A stretch of 64,000 bases of DNA from Streptomyces aurantiacus (GCF_027107535.1 NZ_CP114283.1:2356001-2420000); one strand, 5' to 3'. Shown: positions 33,654 through 42,395, counted from the stretch's first letter. The notes: generated by a model from the letters alone, not told the origin. Program-made: numbers and translations.

Positions 33654-33764
33654 GTGAACTCCCCTCAGCTTGGGGACTGTTCACTCTCCGTGCGTGAGGA
33701 TTCCCGCATCGACGCCGCCGGACGCTCCCCACAGGTCCCCGTGCGCGGAGCCTCCGGCGGCGTC
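33654..33764 (+). promoter_or_regulatory. Leader with two large inverted repeats upstream of the LAETG gene
   Basis: GTGAAC with TCCCC (33654 to 33664) pairs with GGGGA and GTTCAC (33672 to 33684). Further down, an 18-base arm at 33711 to 33728 pairs with 33747 to 33764 with a single mismatch. The second hairpin ends 37 bases before the TTG start. They could be an attenuator, an mRNA stabiliser or an upstream terminator. The rest of the 345-base gap from 33457 shows nothing else I can name. Confidence 0.45.
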
Positions 33765-33801
33765 GCGTCTCCGGTTCTGTCTATGTGGGGGTCCCACCAC
33801 C

Positions 33802-34701
33802 TTGAACAGCAACGCTTTCCGCATGCCCGCACGCAGGGTGGCCGCCACCGCGGCCGCCGCCGCCCTGGCCGCGGGTCCCGCGACCCTGGCCGGTGCGGGC
33901 CAGGCCCACGCGACCGACGACCGCGGTCGCGCCGGAGCCGTCGTCCTGCGCACCGGGCTCGACGTCTCCCTGCTCGACCGGACCGTCGACGTCCCGCTCG
34001 CGGTCTCGCTCAACGAGGTCCGGGCTCCGCGGAGTGCCGAGAAGACCACGCTCACCGCGAAGTTGGACGGCGTCGAGGGCGGCAGAGCGTTCACCGTCCT
34101 CGGAGCGGAGGTCGCCAGGGCTAGCGCGACCGTCACCGAGGAGAAGGCCGAGGGTTCGGTGCACCTCGCCCACGCCAAGGTGCACCTCCCGGGCCTGCCC
34201 CTGCTCTCCCTGATCGAGGTCGACCAGGTCACCGCGAAGGCGGTCTGCGCGGCGGGCGAGAAGCCGGTCGCCTCGGCCGATCCGCTGGGCGCGGTCACGG
34301 TGCTCGGCAAGAGGACCACGCTCACCGCCGGTGGCATCACGGAGGTGAAGGTGCCCGGCGTCGGTGAGGTCCGCCTCGACCTGACGTCCCTGCGCACCAC
34401 CTCGCGTACGGCCGCCGCGACCGCGCTCGAACTCAAGGTCTCCGTGAACCCGCTGAAGCTCAACGTGGCCGATGTCGAGGGTACGGTCACCCTGGCCGAG
34501 GCCACCTGCAAGTCACCCACCGTGGCGGCGGCTCCGACCGAACCCGCGGCCGAGGTCGAGCCGCAGGGGGCGCCCGTCGAAGAAGCCAACCTCGCCGAGA
34601 CCGGAGGCAGCTCGGCCACGCCGTACGTCGCCGCGGGGGCGGTCGCCCTGCTGGTGGCGGGCGGCGGAGCCTTCGCGATGGCCCGCCGCCGGAGGAGCTG
34701 A
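33802..34701 (+). CDS. Sortase-anchored LAETG surface protein (SCO1860-like)
   Basis: This 299-residue protein is exported and fixed to the cell wall by a class E sortase. The TTG start gives LNSNAFRMPARR followed by a hydrophobic Ala-rich segment and the cleavage region AGAGQAHA. An ATG at 33823 is the alternative. The mature part is beta-rich and without known enzyme motifs. The C-terminus shows the full sorting signal: NLAETGG, a membrane helix and a final RRRRS. It belongs to the family that lies beside cobalamin genes in S. coelicolor (from memory, SCO1860). Its function is unknown. Confidence 0.8.
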   Translation: MNSNAFRMPARRVAATAAAAALAAGPATLAGAGQAHATDDRGRAGAVVLRTGLDVSLLDRTVDVPLAVSLNEVRAPRSAEKTTLTAKLDGVEGGRAFTVLGAEVARASATVTEEKAEGSVHLAHAKVHLPGLPLLSLIEVDQVTAKAVCAAGEKPVASADPLGAVTVLGKRTTLTAGGITEVKVPGVGEVRLDLTSLRTTSRTAAATALELKVSVNPLKLNVADVEGTVTLAEATCKSPTVAAAPTEPAAEVEPQGAPVEEANLAETGGSSATPYVAAGAVALLVAGGGAFAMARRRRS

Positions 34702-34761
34702 CCCCTCCGGGGGCGGGAGAGGAGGGGCGGGGAGGGGAGGGTCGAGTGTCGTCCGCGGGCC

Positions 34762-34838
34762 GGTGGGGGTTGGTCGCGCCGTTCCTCGCGCCCCTGAGGA
34801 GGCGGTGGGGGTCGGGCGCGCTGTTCCTCGCGCCCTGG
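34762..34838. repeat. Two tandem degenerate copies of the dispersed repeat
   Basis: Units at 34762 to 34796 and 34804 to 34838 share GGTGGGGGT and GTTCCTCGCGCCC in the same order. They resemble the core at 28473 but with changed bases. They lie between the LAETG gene and the cobC end. Confidence 0.6.
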
Positions 34839-34876
34839 AATGGGGGGGAGCTCAGCCGGAGTCGCCCGATCGCCGG

Positions 34877-36019
34877 TCAGGCGTCTCGCAGGCTCAGTGC
34901 CTGGTCCAGGGCCTGGAGGAAGCGGTTGACCGTCGGGCGGTCGCGTACCGCCAGTCGCAGCCAGGTCTCGTCCAGCCCCGGGAACGTGTCGCCGCGCCTC
35001 ACCGCGAAGCCCAGTCGGCGCAGCCGGGCCCGGACCGCCGCCGCCCCGGGGAGGCCGACCAGGACGAAGGGCCCCTCGGCGGGCTCCGCGACCCGGACCC
35101 CGTCGGACGCGAACTCCTTGAGTCCCGCGACCAGATGGGCCCGGTCCGTGGCGACGCGGCGGGCCGCCTGGGCCTGCTCGGCGAGGGCCCTCGGGGTCAT
35201 ACAGGCCTCGGCGGCGGCCAGCGCGGGCGTGGACACCGGCCACAGCGGCTGTCCGCGCTCGAGCCCGGCGACCGTCCCGGGGTCCGCGAGCACGTAACCG
35301 ATCCGCAGCCCCGCGAGCCCCCACGTCTTGGTGAGGCTGCGCAGCACCACGAGCCCCGGCACGTCGGTGCGCCCCGCGAGCGCCTCCCGCTCGTCCGGCA
35401 CCGCGTCCATGAACGCCTCGTCGACCACCAACGTCCGCCCGGGACGGGCGAGTCGGGCGATCAGGCCGGCCGGGTGGAGGACGGACGTGGGGTTGGTCGG
35501 GTTGCCGATCACCACCAGGTCCGCGTCCTCGGGAACCGCCGACGGGGCGAGCCGGAAACCGTCCTGCGGCCGCAGCAGCACCCGGTCCACGGCGTGGCCC
35601 GCGTCCCGCAGCGCCGCCTCCGGCTCGGTGAACTGCGGGTGCACGACGACGGGGTGACGGACCTTCAGCGCCCGGGCGAGCAGCACGAAGGCCTCGGCAG
35701 CTCCGGCCGTGAGCAGCACCCGCTCCACGGGCAGTCCGTGCCGCGCGGCCACGGCGGCCCGCGCGGCCCGCCCGTCCGGGTAGGCCGCGAGCCCGCCCAG
35801 CGACTCGGCGATGTGATCGCGCAGCCAGGCCGGGGGAGTACCGGCACGGACGTTCACGGCGAGGTCGACGAGCGCCGAGCCGTCGTCACGCACCTCGGCG
35901 TCGCCGTGGTGGCGCAGGTCGTGCGCCCGGCCGTGCCCACCAGGACCGTGCTCGCCAGGACCGGGCCCACCGGTGCCCCGGAAGCCGGGGCCGTCTCTGT
36001 CGTCGCTGTCAGTGTGCAT
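34877..36019 (-). CDS. cobC: CobC-like aminotransferase/threonine-phosphate decarboxylase (Rv2231c type)
   Basis: This 380-residue pyridoxal-phosphate enzyme is expected to supply the aminopropanol-phosphate arm of cobalamin from threonine phosphate. The cofactor lysine is in LTKTWGLAGLRIGY, and VVIGNPTNPTSVLH and LVVDEAFMDAVP are typical of histidinol-phosphate aminotransferase relatives. The first 40 residues are Gly/His/Asp-rich. The start overlaps the end of cbiX by 11 bases, making it the last gene of the second cob run. Confidence 0.85.
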   Translation of the reverse strand: MHTDSDDRDGPGFRGTGGPGPGEHGPGGHGRAHDLRHHGDAEVRDDGSALVDLAVNVRAGTPPAWLRDHIAESLGGLAAYPDGRAARAAVAARHGLPVERVLLTAGAAEAFVLLARALKVRHPVVVHPQFTEPEAALRDAGHAVDRVLLRPQDGFRLAPSAVPEDADLVVIGNPTNPTSVLHPAGLIARLARPGRTLVVDEAFMDAVPDEREALAGRTDVPGLVVLRSLTKTWGLAGLRIGYVLADPGTVAGLERGQPLWPVSTPALAAAEACMTPRALAEQAQAARRVATDRAHLVAGLKEFASDGVRVAEPAEGPFVLVGLPGAAAVRARLRRLGFAVRRGDTFPGLDETWLRLAVRDRPTVNRFLQALDQALSLRDA

Positions 36020-36935
36020 GGGAGTGTGTGTGGCCGCCGTGGTGGTGTCCGTGGTGGTGCCCGTCGTCGTCCGGGTGGAAGTGCGGCTGCTGGGGAAGAC
36101 CCACCTTGTCCTCGAAGCCGGGCAGCGCGATCCGGTAGACGCAGGAGTCGCAGTTCATCCGCAGATCGCCCTCGACGGCCTCCCGGTAGCGTTCCATGAC
36201 CAGGTCGAGCAGCTCCGGCTCCGGTCCGATGACGTCCGCGGAGACCACGTCGGTCTCCGGATGCGCCGTCGCCCAGCCCTCGGTCTGCTGCCGCACCCGG
36301 TCCGGGAGGATGCCGGTGAACAGGAAGTAGGGGAGCACGACGATCCGCCGCGCGCCGAGCTTCACACAGCGGTCCAGGCCCGACGGCACGTCCGGCGCGG
36401 CCAGCGAGACGAACGCCGTCTCCACGCCCGCGTAACCCCGCCCCTCCCACAGCAGCCGCGCCGCCTTGTGCACCTCCGCGTTGGCGTCCGGGTCGGTCGA
36501 GCCGCGCCCGACGAGCAGCACGGTCACCTCGGCCCGGTCCTCGGGCGTGCGCACCGACCCGCCGAGCGCCTCGTCGAGCCGTCGCTCCAGCACGGTGAGC
36601 AGCGCCGGGTGGGGGCCCAGCGGACGCCCGTACGTGTACGAGATCCCGGGGTGCCGCTCCTTCTCGCGGGTCAGCGCGGCCGGGATGTCGCCCTTGGCGT
36701 GCCCGGCGGACACGAGCATCAGGGGAACCGCGGCGAACCTGCGCACCCCCTGCTCGACCAGCTCGGCCACCGCGTCGCCGAGCGGCGGCGGGGACAGCTC
36801 GATGAAGCCGCCCGCCACGGGCAGGCCGGGGTTGCGGCGGCCCAGCTCCCGGACGAAGTCGCGGAACGCCTCGGCTCCGGCATCGTCCCGGGTGCCATGG
36901 CCGGCGATGAGCAGGGCGGGGGCGGGGGTGGTCAC
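36009..36935 (-). CDS. cbiX: Sirohydrochlorin cobaltochelatase with His-rich tail
   Basis: This 308-residue protein inserts cobalt into sirohydrochlorin, the committing step of the early-cobalt cobalamin route. Two CbiX repeats are fused. The first metal-site histidine is in LIAGHGTRDD (residue 13) and another is in SAGHAKGD. The C-terminal segment MNCDSCVYR is typical of iron-sulfur-containing members. The last 25 residues alternate His and Gly, ending HTHSHAH, a probable cobalt store. GTG 36935 has GAGGAG 6 bases upstream and overlaps cbiC by 4 bases. Confidence 0.9.
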   Translation of the reverse strand: MTTPAPALLIAGHGTRDDAGAEAFRDFVRELGRRNPGLPVAGGFIELSPPPLGDAVAELVEQGVRRFAAVPLMLVSAGHAKGDIPAALTREKERHPGISYTYGRPLGPHPALLTVLERRLDEALGGSVRTPEDRAEVTVLLVGRGSTDPDANAEVHKAARLLWEGRGYAGVETAFVSLAAPDVPSGLDRCVKLGARRIVVLPYFLFTGILPDRVRQQTEGWATAHPETDVVSADVIGPEPELLDLVMERYREAVEGDLRMNCDSCVYRIALPGFEDKVGLPQQPHFHPDDDGHHHGHHHGGHTHSHAH

Positions 36936-37567
36936 GATTTCTCCTCGGGATACGAAACGGGGTGGTACAGCAGGGCGTTGAGCGCGGCCGCCGCGACGGC
37001 CGAACCGCCCTTCTCGGACACGTTGCTGACGGCGGGCAGCCCGCTCTCGCGGAGCGCCGCCTTGGACTCGGCCGCACCGACGAAACCGACGGGCAGACCG
37101 ATGACGAGCGCCGGGGCGGCGTCGAGGGTGAGCAGCTCCTCCAGCGCGGTGGGAGCACAGCCGATCACCCAGAGCGCACCGGGCCCGACCTGCTCGTACG
37201 CGAGCCGGATCGCGTGCGCCGAACGGGTCAGCCCCGGACCGGACTTCGCGCCCTTCAGCCGGCACACGGTCTCGCGGCGCGTGATGCCGGCGGCGACCAT
37301 CTCCACGTCCACGACGACGGGCGCTCCGTCGTGCAGGGCCCGGTGCGCCTTCTCCAGCGCGCCCTCGTTCGTGACGAGGTCCGCCGCGTACTCCAGGTCG
37401 GCCGCGGAGTGGATCACCCGCTCCACGACGGCCCTGGTCAGCGGCGGGAAGTGCGAGGTGTCGAGGCGGGCCCGCAGCCGCCGGAAGGACTCCTCCTCGA
37501 TGGGGTGCACGACCCGCGGCTGCGGGAACACACGGCTCACCCCGGGTCCTCGGTCCACCTGGCTCAC
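36932..37567 (-). CDS. cbiC: Precorrin-8X methylmutase
   Basis: This 211-residue enzyme moves the C-11 methyl group to C-12 to form hydrogenobyrinic or cobyrinic acid. The catalytic histidine is His53 in RVIHSAADLEYA. ESKAALRESG and GGSAVAAAALNALLY near the C-terminus are typical. It starts with GTG and overlaps both neighbours by 4 bases. It is equivalent to CobH. Confidence 0.93.
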   Translation of the reverse strand: MSQVDRGPGVSRVFPQPRVVHPIEEESFRRLRARLDTSHFPPLTRAVVERVIHSAADLEYAADLVTNEGALEKAHRALHDGAPVVVDVEMVAAGITRRETVCRLKGAKSGPGLTRSAHAIRLAYEQVGPGALWVIGCAPTALEELLTLDAAPALVIGLPVGFVGAAESKAALRESGLPAVSNVSEKGGSAVAAAALNALLYHPVSYPEEKS

Positions 37568-39249
37568 TTGGGTTCCTCCTGCCAGCGGTAGCCGCGCGGC
37601 GTCACCATACGGCCGGCGATCTCACGGGTCGCCGTGTTGCCCACGGTCACCACCGTCATCATGTCCACCGTCGCCGGGTCGAGTCCCGAGAGGGTGGTGA
37701 CCCGGCTGGACTCGTCCGGCCGGGAGGCGTTGCGCACGACTCCCACGGGCGTCGTCGGCTCACGGTGGTCCGCGAGGATCGTGAGCGCCTTGGGGAGCTG
37801 CCAGTCACGGCCCCGGCTGCGCGGGTTGTAGAAGGTGACCACGATGTCGGCCTCGGCCGCCGCCCGTACCCGGCGCTCGATGACCTCCCACGGAGTGTGC
37901 AGGTCGGACAGGCTGATCGACACGTGGTCGTGGCCGAGCGGCGCACCCAGGATCGCCCCGGCCGCGAGCGCGGCCGTGACCCCGGGCACCCCCACCACGT
38001 CGATGTCGTCGGACGCCTCCGCGAGCGCGGGCGACGCCATCGCGTACACCCCCGCGTCACCACTGCCGATCAGCGCGACGGCCTGTCCGAGCCGGGCCTC
38101 GGCCACGGCCGTGCGGGCCCGCTCCTCCTCGGCCCCGAGCCCCGACTCCAGGATGCGGGTGCCCGGGCGCAGCAGGTCGCGGATCTGGTCGACGTACTGG
38201 TCGAGGCCCACGAGCACGGAGGCCCGGCGCAGTTCGTCCTTCGCGCGCGGGGTGAGGAGGTCCCGGGCGCCGGGCCCGAGCCCGACCACCGCGAGCCGCC
38301 CGCGCGCGGCCCGGCGGACGACCGCGCAGGTCGCCATCGCCGGGACCGCGGCCGACTTGCGCTTGGGCACGAGGAGTTCGCCGCCGCGGACGAGCGCCGC
38401 CGCCTCGGCGACGGAGGGCGTACCGACGGCGGCGAGCGGCGCGGCCGAGGGGTTCGGCACCTCCACCTTCGCCAACTCCTCGGCGGGGTACGTCACCAAC
38501 GGCACCCCGAGCCGCTCGGCCGCCCCGACGATGCCGGGCTCACCGGCCTTCGCGTCGACGGTGGCGAGCTCGGCGACGGACCTCGCGGACAGCCCGGCAT
38601 CGCGCAGAGCCTCCTCGACGAGCCCGAGCACCTCGTCGACGGGAGCACCCTTGGAGGCGCCGACACCGACGACGAGGGAAGGCGGCCGGAGAACGACCTC
38701 GCGCTCGGCGGGCTCAACGGCCCTGTCGGTCACGCGAATCGAGTAGGCACCCTCGGGTGCGAGGGCCGGGAGCGGCGGCAGCGGCCAGGTCAACTCGGCG
38801 TCCAGGACGACCGGTTCACCGTCCAGCATGGCCCGCGACACCCCCGCCACGTCACCCTCGGCCGGGAAGCCGAGCGTGTCGAGACCCGGCACGCCGACGG
38901 AGTCGGTGGCGGTCGTCACGACCGGTTCGGCCCCGAGCAACTCCCCGACCTGGCGGGCGAGTTCATTGGCGCCGCCCCCGTGACCGCCGACCAGCGACAC
39001 CGCGAACCGCCCGCCCTCGTCGACGCACACGATTCCGGGGTCGGACGCCTTGTCGGCGAGCAGCGGCGCGACGAGCCGCACCACGGCCCCCGTGGCGAGG
39101 AAGCACACGAGCTGATCACACTCCGTGAAAGCCCGCCGCACGGCATCCCCGACGGGGCCCTCGTAGACGCGGGTGCGGCCGGGCCAGGCCGAGGCCACCC
39201 GCTCGCAGCCCGCCGACCCGGCGGCCGTCGCGGAAATCAGGCCGATCAC
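37564..39249 (-). CDS. cobJ: CbiG/CobJ fusion: cobalt-precorrin-5A hydrolase and precorrin-3B C17-methyltransferase
   Basis: This 561-residue bifunctional enzyme combines two steps of ring contraction. Residues 1 to about 310 are CbiG-like (GGHGGGANELARQVG, then VVGVGASKGAPVDE). Residues about 315 to 561 form an S-adenosylmethionine methyltransferase: LAVVGLGPGARDLLT at its start, IGSGDAGVYAMAS and VVTFYNPRSRGRDWQL. The fusion is known in actinobacteria. CbiG implies the anaerobic-type mechanism of C-20 excision. It overlaps cobL and cbiC by 4 bases each. Confidence 0.93.
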   Translation of the reverse strand: MIGLISATAAGSAGCERVASAWPGRTRVYEGPVGDAVRRAFTECDQLVCFLATGAVVRLVAPLLADKASDPGIVCVDEGGRFAVSLVGGHGGGANELARQVGELLGAEPVVTTATDSVGVPGLDTLGFPAEGDVAGVSRAMLDGEPVVLDAELTWPLPPLPALAPEGAYSIRVTDRAVEPAEREVVLRPPSLVVGVGASKGAPVDEVLGLVEEALRDAGLSARSVAELATVDAKAGEPGIVGAAERLGVPLVTYPAEELAKVEVPNPSAAPLAAVGTPSVAEAAALVRGGELLVPKRKSAAVPAMATCAVVRRAARGRLAVVGLGPGARDLLTPRAKDELRRASVLVGLDQYVDQIRDLLRPGTRILESGLGAEEERARTAVAEARLGQAVALIGSGDAGVYAMASPALAEASDDIDVVGVPGVTAALAAGAILGAPLGHDHVSISLSDLHTPWEVIERRVRAAAEADIVVTFYNPRSRGRDWQLPKALTILADHREPTTPVGVVRNASRPDESSRVTTLSGLDPATVDMMTVVTVGNTATREIAGRMVTPRGYRWQEEPK

Positions 39250-40676
39250 TGGGTGACTCCTTCACTGTGCGCCGGAGGCCGGACGCCCCACAGCAGAAAC
39301 ACGGGGTTGGTCGCCGCGAGCCGGGTGACGTCCCCGGGCAGCGGCGCGAGCCGGGACGACTGCAACAGGACGCCCTCGCAGTCCAGCCCGGCCAGGACGA
39401 GCGCGTCCCGCACCGCCGGAACCCGGTCGAGCGCGGCCATCGCCACGACGACCGACCGCCGCGCCCGCCGCGCGCAGGCCGTCACGATGGCGGGCAGCTC
39501 CCGCCCGCCCCCGCCGACGAACACGGCGTCGGGGTCGGGCAGGTCGGACAGCACGGTCGGCGCGGCCCCGTGCACGGCGGTCACGTCGACCCCGTGCGCG
39601 GCCGCGTTGGCGCGCACCCGCTCCACGCCGTCCCGGGTCTTCTCCACGGCGGTCACGGCGGCCCCGAGCCGGGCGCACTCCACGGCGACCGAACCGGACC
39701 CGGCGCCGATGTCCCACACATGGTCACCGAGCCGCGGTCCGAGCCGCGCCAGCGCCAGCGCCCGTACCTCGAACTTGGTGATCATCGAGTCCCGGTGGGT
39801 GAACTCGCTCTCGGCCAGCGCCCATCGGGAGGGCGTCGGCGCCGGACCGGCGATGGTGCGCGCGGGCGACAGGACGCGTGACTCGTCGAGGCACAGCACG
39901 ACGTTCACCGCCTGACCCCAGTCGCGTACGGCGGCCTCGGCGGGCGTCACCCGCTCCACCCGCTCACCGGAACCCGAACCCGAACCCGCGCCTTCGTCGG
40001 CACCCGTACCCGCACCCGCGCTCGCTCCCGAACCCGAACCGAGCGCCGATGCCACCACGAGCATCCGGTCGCCGGACCGCAGCGCGGCGCCGAGCTCCGC
40101 GGGCCCGGAGCCGGGGCCCGTGAGCACGGCCACCTTCGGGTGGGCCCGGCAGACGTTCACGGCGGTCCGCAGGTCGCGTCCGTGCGCGCTCACCACCACG
40201 GCGTCGTCCCACGTCAGCCCGGCCCGCGCGAAGGCGGTGGCGACGGACGACACCGCCGGGCGCACGTCCAGCCGCCCGGCCCCGAACCGCTCCGCGAGCG
40301 CCCGGACGATCCCGAAGAACCCGGGGTCCCCGGAAGCCAGCACGACGACCCGGCCCTGGCCGGCGGACCACGCCGCCGGGTTCGTCCGGTCCGCCGTCGC
40401 GTTCCCCGCTGCCGCTGCCGCTGCCGCTGCCTCCGCCGCGGGTTCGGCCTCCGCCGCGGCCTGCGCCTCCGCCGCCGTCTCCGCCTTCTCCAGATACCGC
40501 TCGATCGCGTCGAGGGCGGGCGCGAGCGGGCCGAGGACGATCCGCGAGGCCGTGTCCGGGAGTGCGGCGCGGTCCAGGTGACGCCGGGCACCGACGACGA
40601 GCCCCGCTCCGCCCAGCGCCACCTCGGCGTCCGGGGGAAGGGGCGCCCCCGTGCCCGTACCGACGACGGTGATCAT
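39246..40676 (-). CDS. cobL: Precorrin-6Y C5,15-methyltransferase (decarboxylating)
   Basis: This 476-residue enzyme adds two methyl groups and removes a carboxyl in corrin synthesis. The N-terminal CbiE-like domain starts ITVVGTGTGAPLPP and shows VVLASGDPGFFG. The C-terminal CbiT-like domain has HVWDIGAGSGSVAVECAR as its S-adenosylmethionine site. Two low-complexity inserts make it longer than the roughly 400 residues usual for CobL: a Glu/Ala-rich stretch at about residues 66 to 97 and a Gly/Ser/Ala stretch at about 216 to 240. Both lie in surface linkers by position. ATG overlaps the cobM stop. Confidence 0.92.
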   Translation of the reverse strand: MITVVGTGTGAPLPPDAEVALGGAGLVVGARRHLDRAALPDTASRIVLGPLAPALDAIERYLEKAETAAEAQAAAEAEPAAEAAAAAAAAGNATADRTNPAAWSAGQGRVVVLASGDPGFFGIVRALAERFGAGRLDVRPAVSSVATAFARAGLTWDDAVVVSAHGRDLRTAVNVCRAHPKVAVLTGPGSGPAELGAALRSGDRMLVVASALGSGSGASAGAGTGADEGAGSGSGSGERVERVTPAEAAVRDWGQAVNVVLCLDESRVLSPARTIAGPAPTPSRWALAESEFTHRDSMITKFEVRALALARLGPRLGDHVWDIGAGSGSVAVECARLGAAVTAVEKTRDGVERVRANAAAHGVDVTAVHGAAPTVLSDLPDPDAVFVGGGGRELPAIVTACARRARRSVVVAMAALDRVPAVRDALVLAGLDCEGVLLQSSRLAPLPGDVTRLAATNPVFLLWGVRPPAHSEGVTQ

Positions 40677-41491
40677 GGTGTGGCACCCCGCGTCCGCAGC
40701 GCCTTGCGGGCCTGGGGGTCGGCCTTGCGGAAGCCGTGGAAGTGGCCGGGGTGGTAGAGGTGCGAGCGCGTGCCGTGTGCTTCGAGGGCCGGGCCGACCA
40801 GGAACAACGTGTGCTTCCAGAGCTTGTGCTCCTTGACGGTCTCCTCCAGCGTCTCGATCGTGCACCTCACGATCAGTTCCTCCGGCCAGGTCGCCTGGTA
40901 GGCGACGACGACCGGGGTCGAGGTCGGATACCCGCCCTCCAGCAGCTCCCGTACGAGCTGCCCGCTGCGGGCGGCCGACAGGAACAGGGCCATCGTGGTG
41001 CCGTGCCGCGCGAACTCCCGTACCTCCTCGCCCGGCGGCATCGGCGTCTTGCCCCCGCCGAGCCGGGTGAGGATCACGGACTGCGCCACCTCGGGGATGG
41101 TCAGCTCGCGCTGGGCGAGCGCGGCGACGGCCGAGAAGGACGAGACGCCGGGCACGATCTCGGTCTCGATACCGATTCCGGCGCACCGGTCGACCTGCTC
41201 CTGCGTGCCGCCCCAGAGCGCCGGGTCGCCCGAGTGGATGCGGGCCACCTTCAGGCCGTCCGCCGCTGCCCGCTCGTACACGGCGACGACGTCCTCCAGC
41301 GACATGGTCGCCGAGTCCAGGATCTCGGCACCCTCACGGGCGTGTTCGAGAACCTCCGCCTGCACCAGGCTGGCCGCCCAGATCACGACGTCGGCCTCGG
41401 CGATGGCGCGCGCGGCACGGAACGTCAGCAGGTCGGCGGCGCCGGGCCCGGCGCCGACGAAGGTCACCTTGCCGGTGGGGGCATCGGCCAT
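40673..41491 (-). CDS. cobM: Precorrin-4 C11-methyltransferase
   Basis: This 272-residue methyltransferase starts MADAPTGKVTFVGAGPGAADL, a standard opening. RIHSGDPALWGGTQEQ is the conserved active-site loop. The start has AGGAGAGG 10 bases upstream. It is the first gene of the second cob run and lies 146 bases from the divergent ZIP gene. I see no cobalamin riboswitch in that gap, so expression must depend on another promoter or on reading through from upstream. Confidence 0.93.
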   Translation of the reverse strand: MADAPTGKVTFVGAGPGAADLLTFRAARAIAEADVVIWAASLVQAEVLEHAREGAEILDSATMSLEDVVAVYERAAADGLKVARIHSGDPALWGGTQEQVDRCAGIGIETEIVPGVSSFSAVAALAQRELTIPEVAQSVILTRLGGGKTPMPPGEEVREFARHGTTMALFLSAARSGQLVRELLEGGYPTSTPVVVAYQATWPEELIVRCTIETLEETVKEHKLWKHTLFLVGPALEAHGTRSHLYHPGHFHGFRKADPQARKALRTRGATP

Positions 41492-41637
41492 GGAATGAGG
41501 TCCTCTCCTGGGAAGGCTGCGAGTGCTGCGGGTGCCGTGGGTGTCGGGGGACATCAGCGCACGTGTTCCGGAAGCCGAGGGGCCTCGGATGTGCGGCGGA
41601 CGTGCGTGAGGACGGGTTGATCGGATAGCAAGGGCCT

Positions 41638-42366
41638 ATGGCGGTGTTCGTCGCGCTCGGCGCGTTCCTCATGACGCTGGCAGGCGGCTGGACGGCGCAA
41701 CGCGTCACCGACCGCCGCCACCTCGTACTCGGCCTGGCCGGCGGCCTGATGCTGGGCGTCGTCGGCCTGGACCTGCTGCCGGAGGCACTCGACGCGGCGG
41801 GCGAGGAGGTCTTCGGCGTACCGGCCGCGCTGCTGCTGTTCGTGGCCGGCTTCCTGCTGGCCCACATGGTGGAACGGCTCCTCGCCGTACGTCAGGCCGC
41901 GCACGGCGCCGGGGAGCACGACGGCCGCACGCCCCAGGTGGGCCTGACGGCCGCCGCCGCGATGGTCGGCCACAGCGCCATGGACGGGGTGGCGATCGGC
42001 GCGGCCTTCCAGGTCGGCGGCAGCATGGGAGCAGCCGTGGCGGTCGCGGTGATCGCCCACGACTTCGCGGACGGCTTCAACACGTACACGATCACGACGC
42101 TGTACGGGAACGCCCGCCGCAAGGCGGTCGCGATGCTCTTCGCGGACGCGGCGGCCCCCGTGGCAGGCGCCGCCTCGACGCTGTTCTTCACCATCCCCGA
42201 ACACCTGCTCGGCGGATATCTCGGGTTCTTCGGCGGCGCGCTCCTCTATCTCGCGGCCGCCGAGATCCTCCCCGAGGCCCACCACGAACACCCGGCCCGC
42301 TCCACGCTGCTGTGCACGCTCGCCGGAGTGGGGTTCATCTGGCTGGTCGTGGGCATCGCGGAGTGA
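41638..42366 (+). CDS. ZIP family metal transporter
   Basis: This 242-residue membrane protein has about eight helices. The metal path is marked by HSAMDGVAIGAAF in the fourth helix and HDFADGFNTYT in the fifth, with EILPEAHHEH near the C-terminus. ZIP proteins import zinc, iron, manganese or cobalt. Its place inside a cobalamin cluster suggests cobalt supply, although this is inferred. It is the only plus-strand gene between cobC and cobD and splits the cob genes into two runs. Its end is 29 bases from the convergent cobI end. Confidence 0.85.
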   Translation: MAVFVALGAFLMTLAGGWTAQRVTDRRHLVLGLAGGLMLGVVGLDLLPEALDAAGEEVFGVPAALLLFVAGFLLAHMVERLLAVRQAAHGAGEHDGRTPQVGLTAAAAMVGHSAMDGVAIGAAFQVGGSMGAAVAVAVIAHDFADGFNTYTITTLYGNARRKAVAMLFADAAAPVAGAASTLFFTIPEHLLGGYLGFFGGALLYLAAAEILPEAHHEHPARSTLLCTLAGVGFIWLVVGIAE

Positions 42367-42395
42367 GGCACGGCCGTGCGGCCCTCTGACGGACC

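Noticed and set aside
41492-41637. Second cobalamin riboswitch before cobM
   Set aside because: Neither the B12 box GCCACTG nor the conserved GCCGGTGCGAA core occurs in either orientation, and the gap is too short for the full structure plus a promoter.
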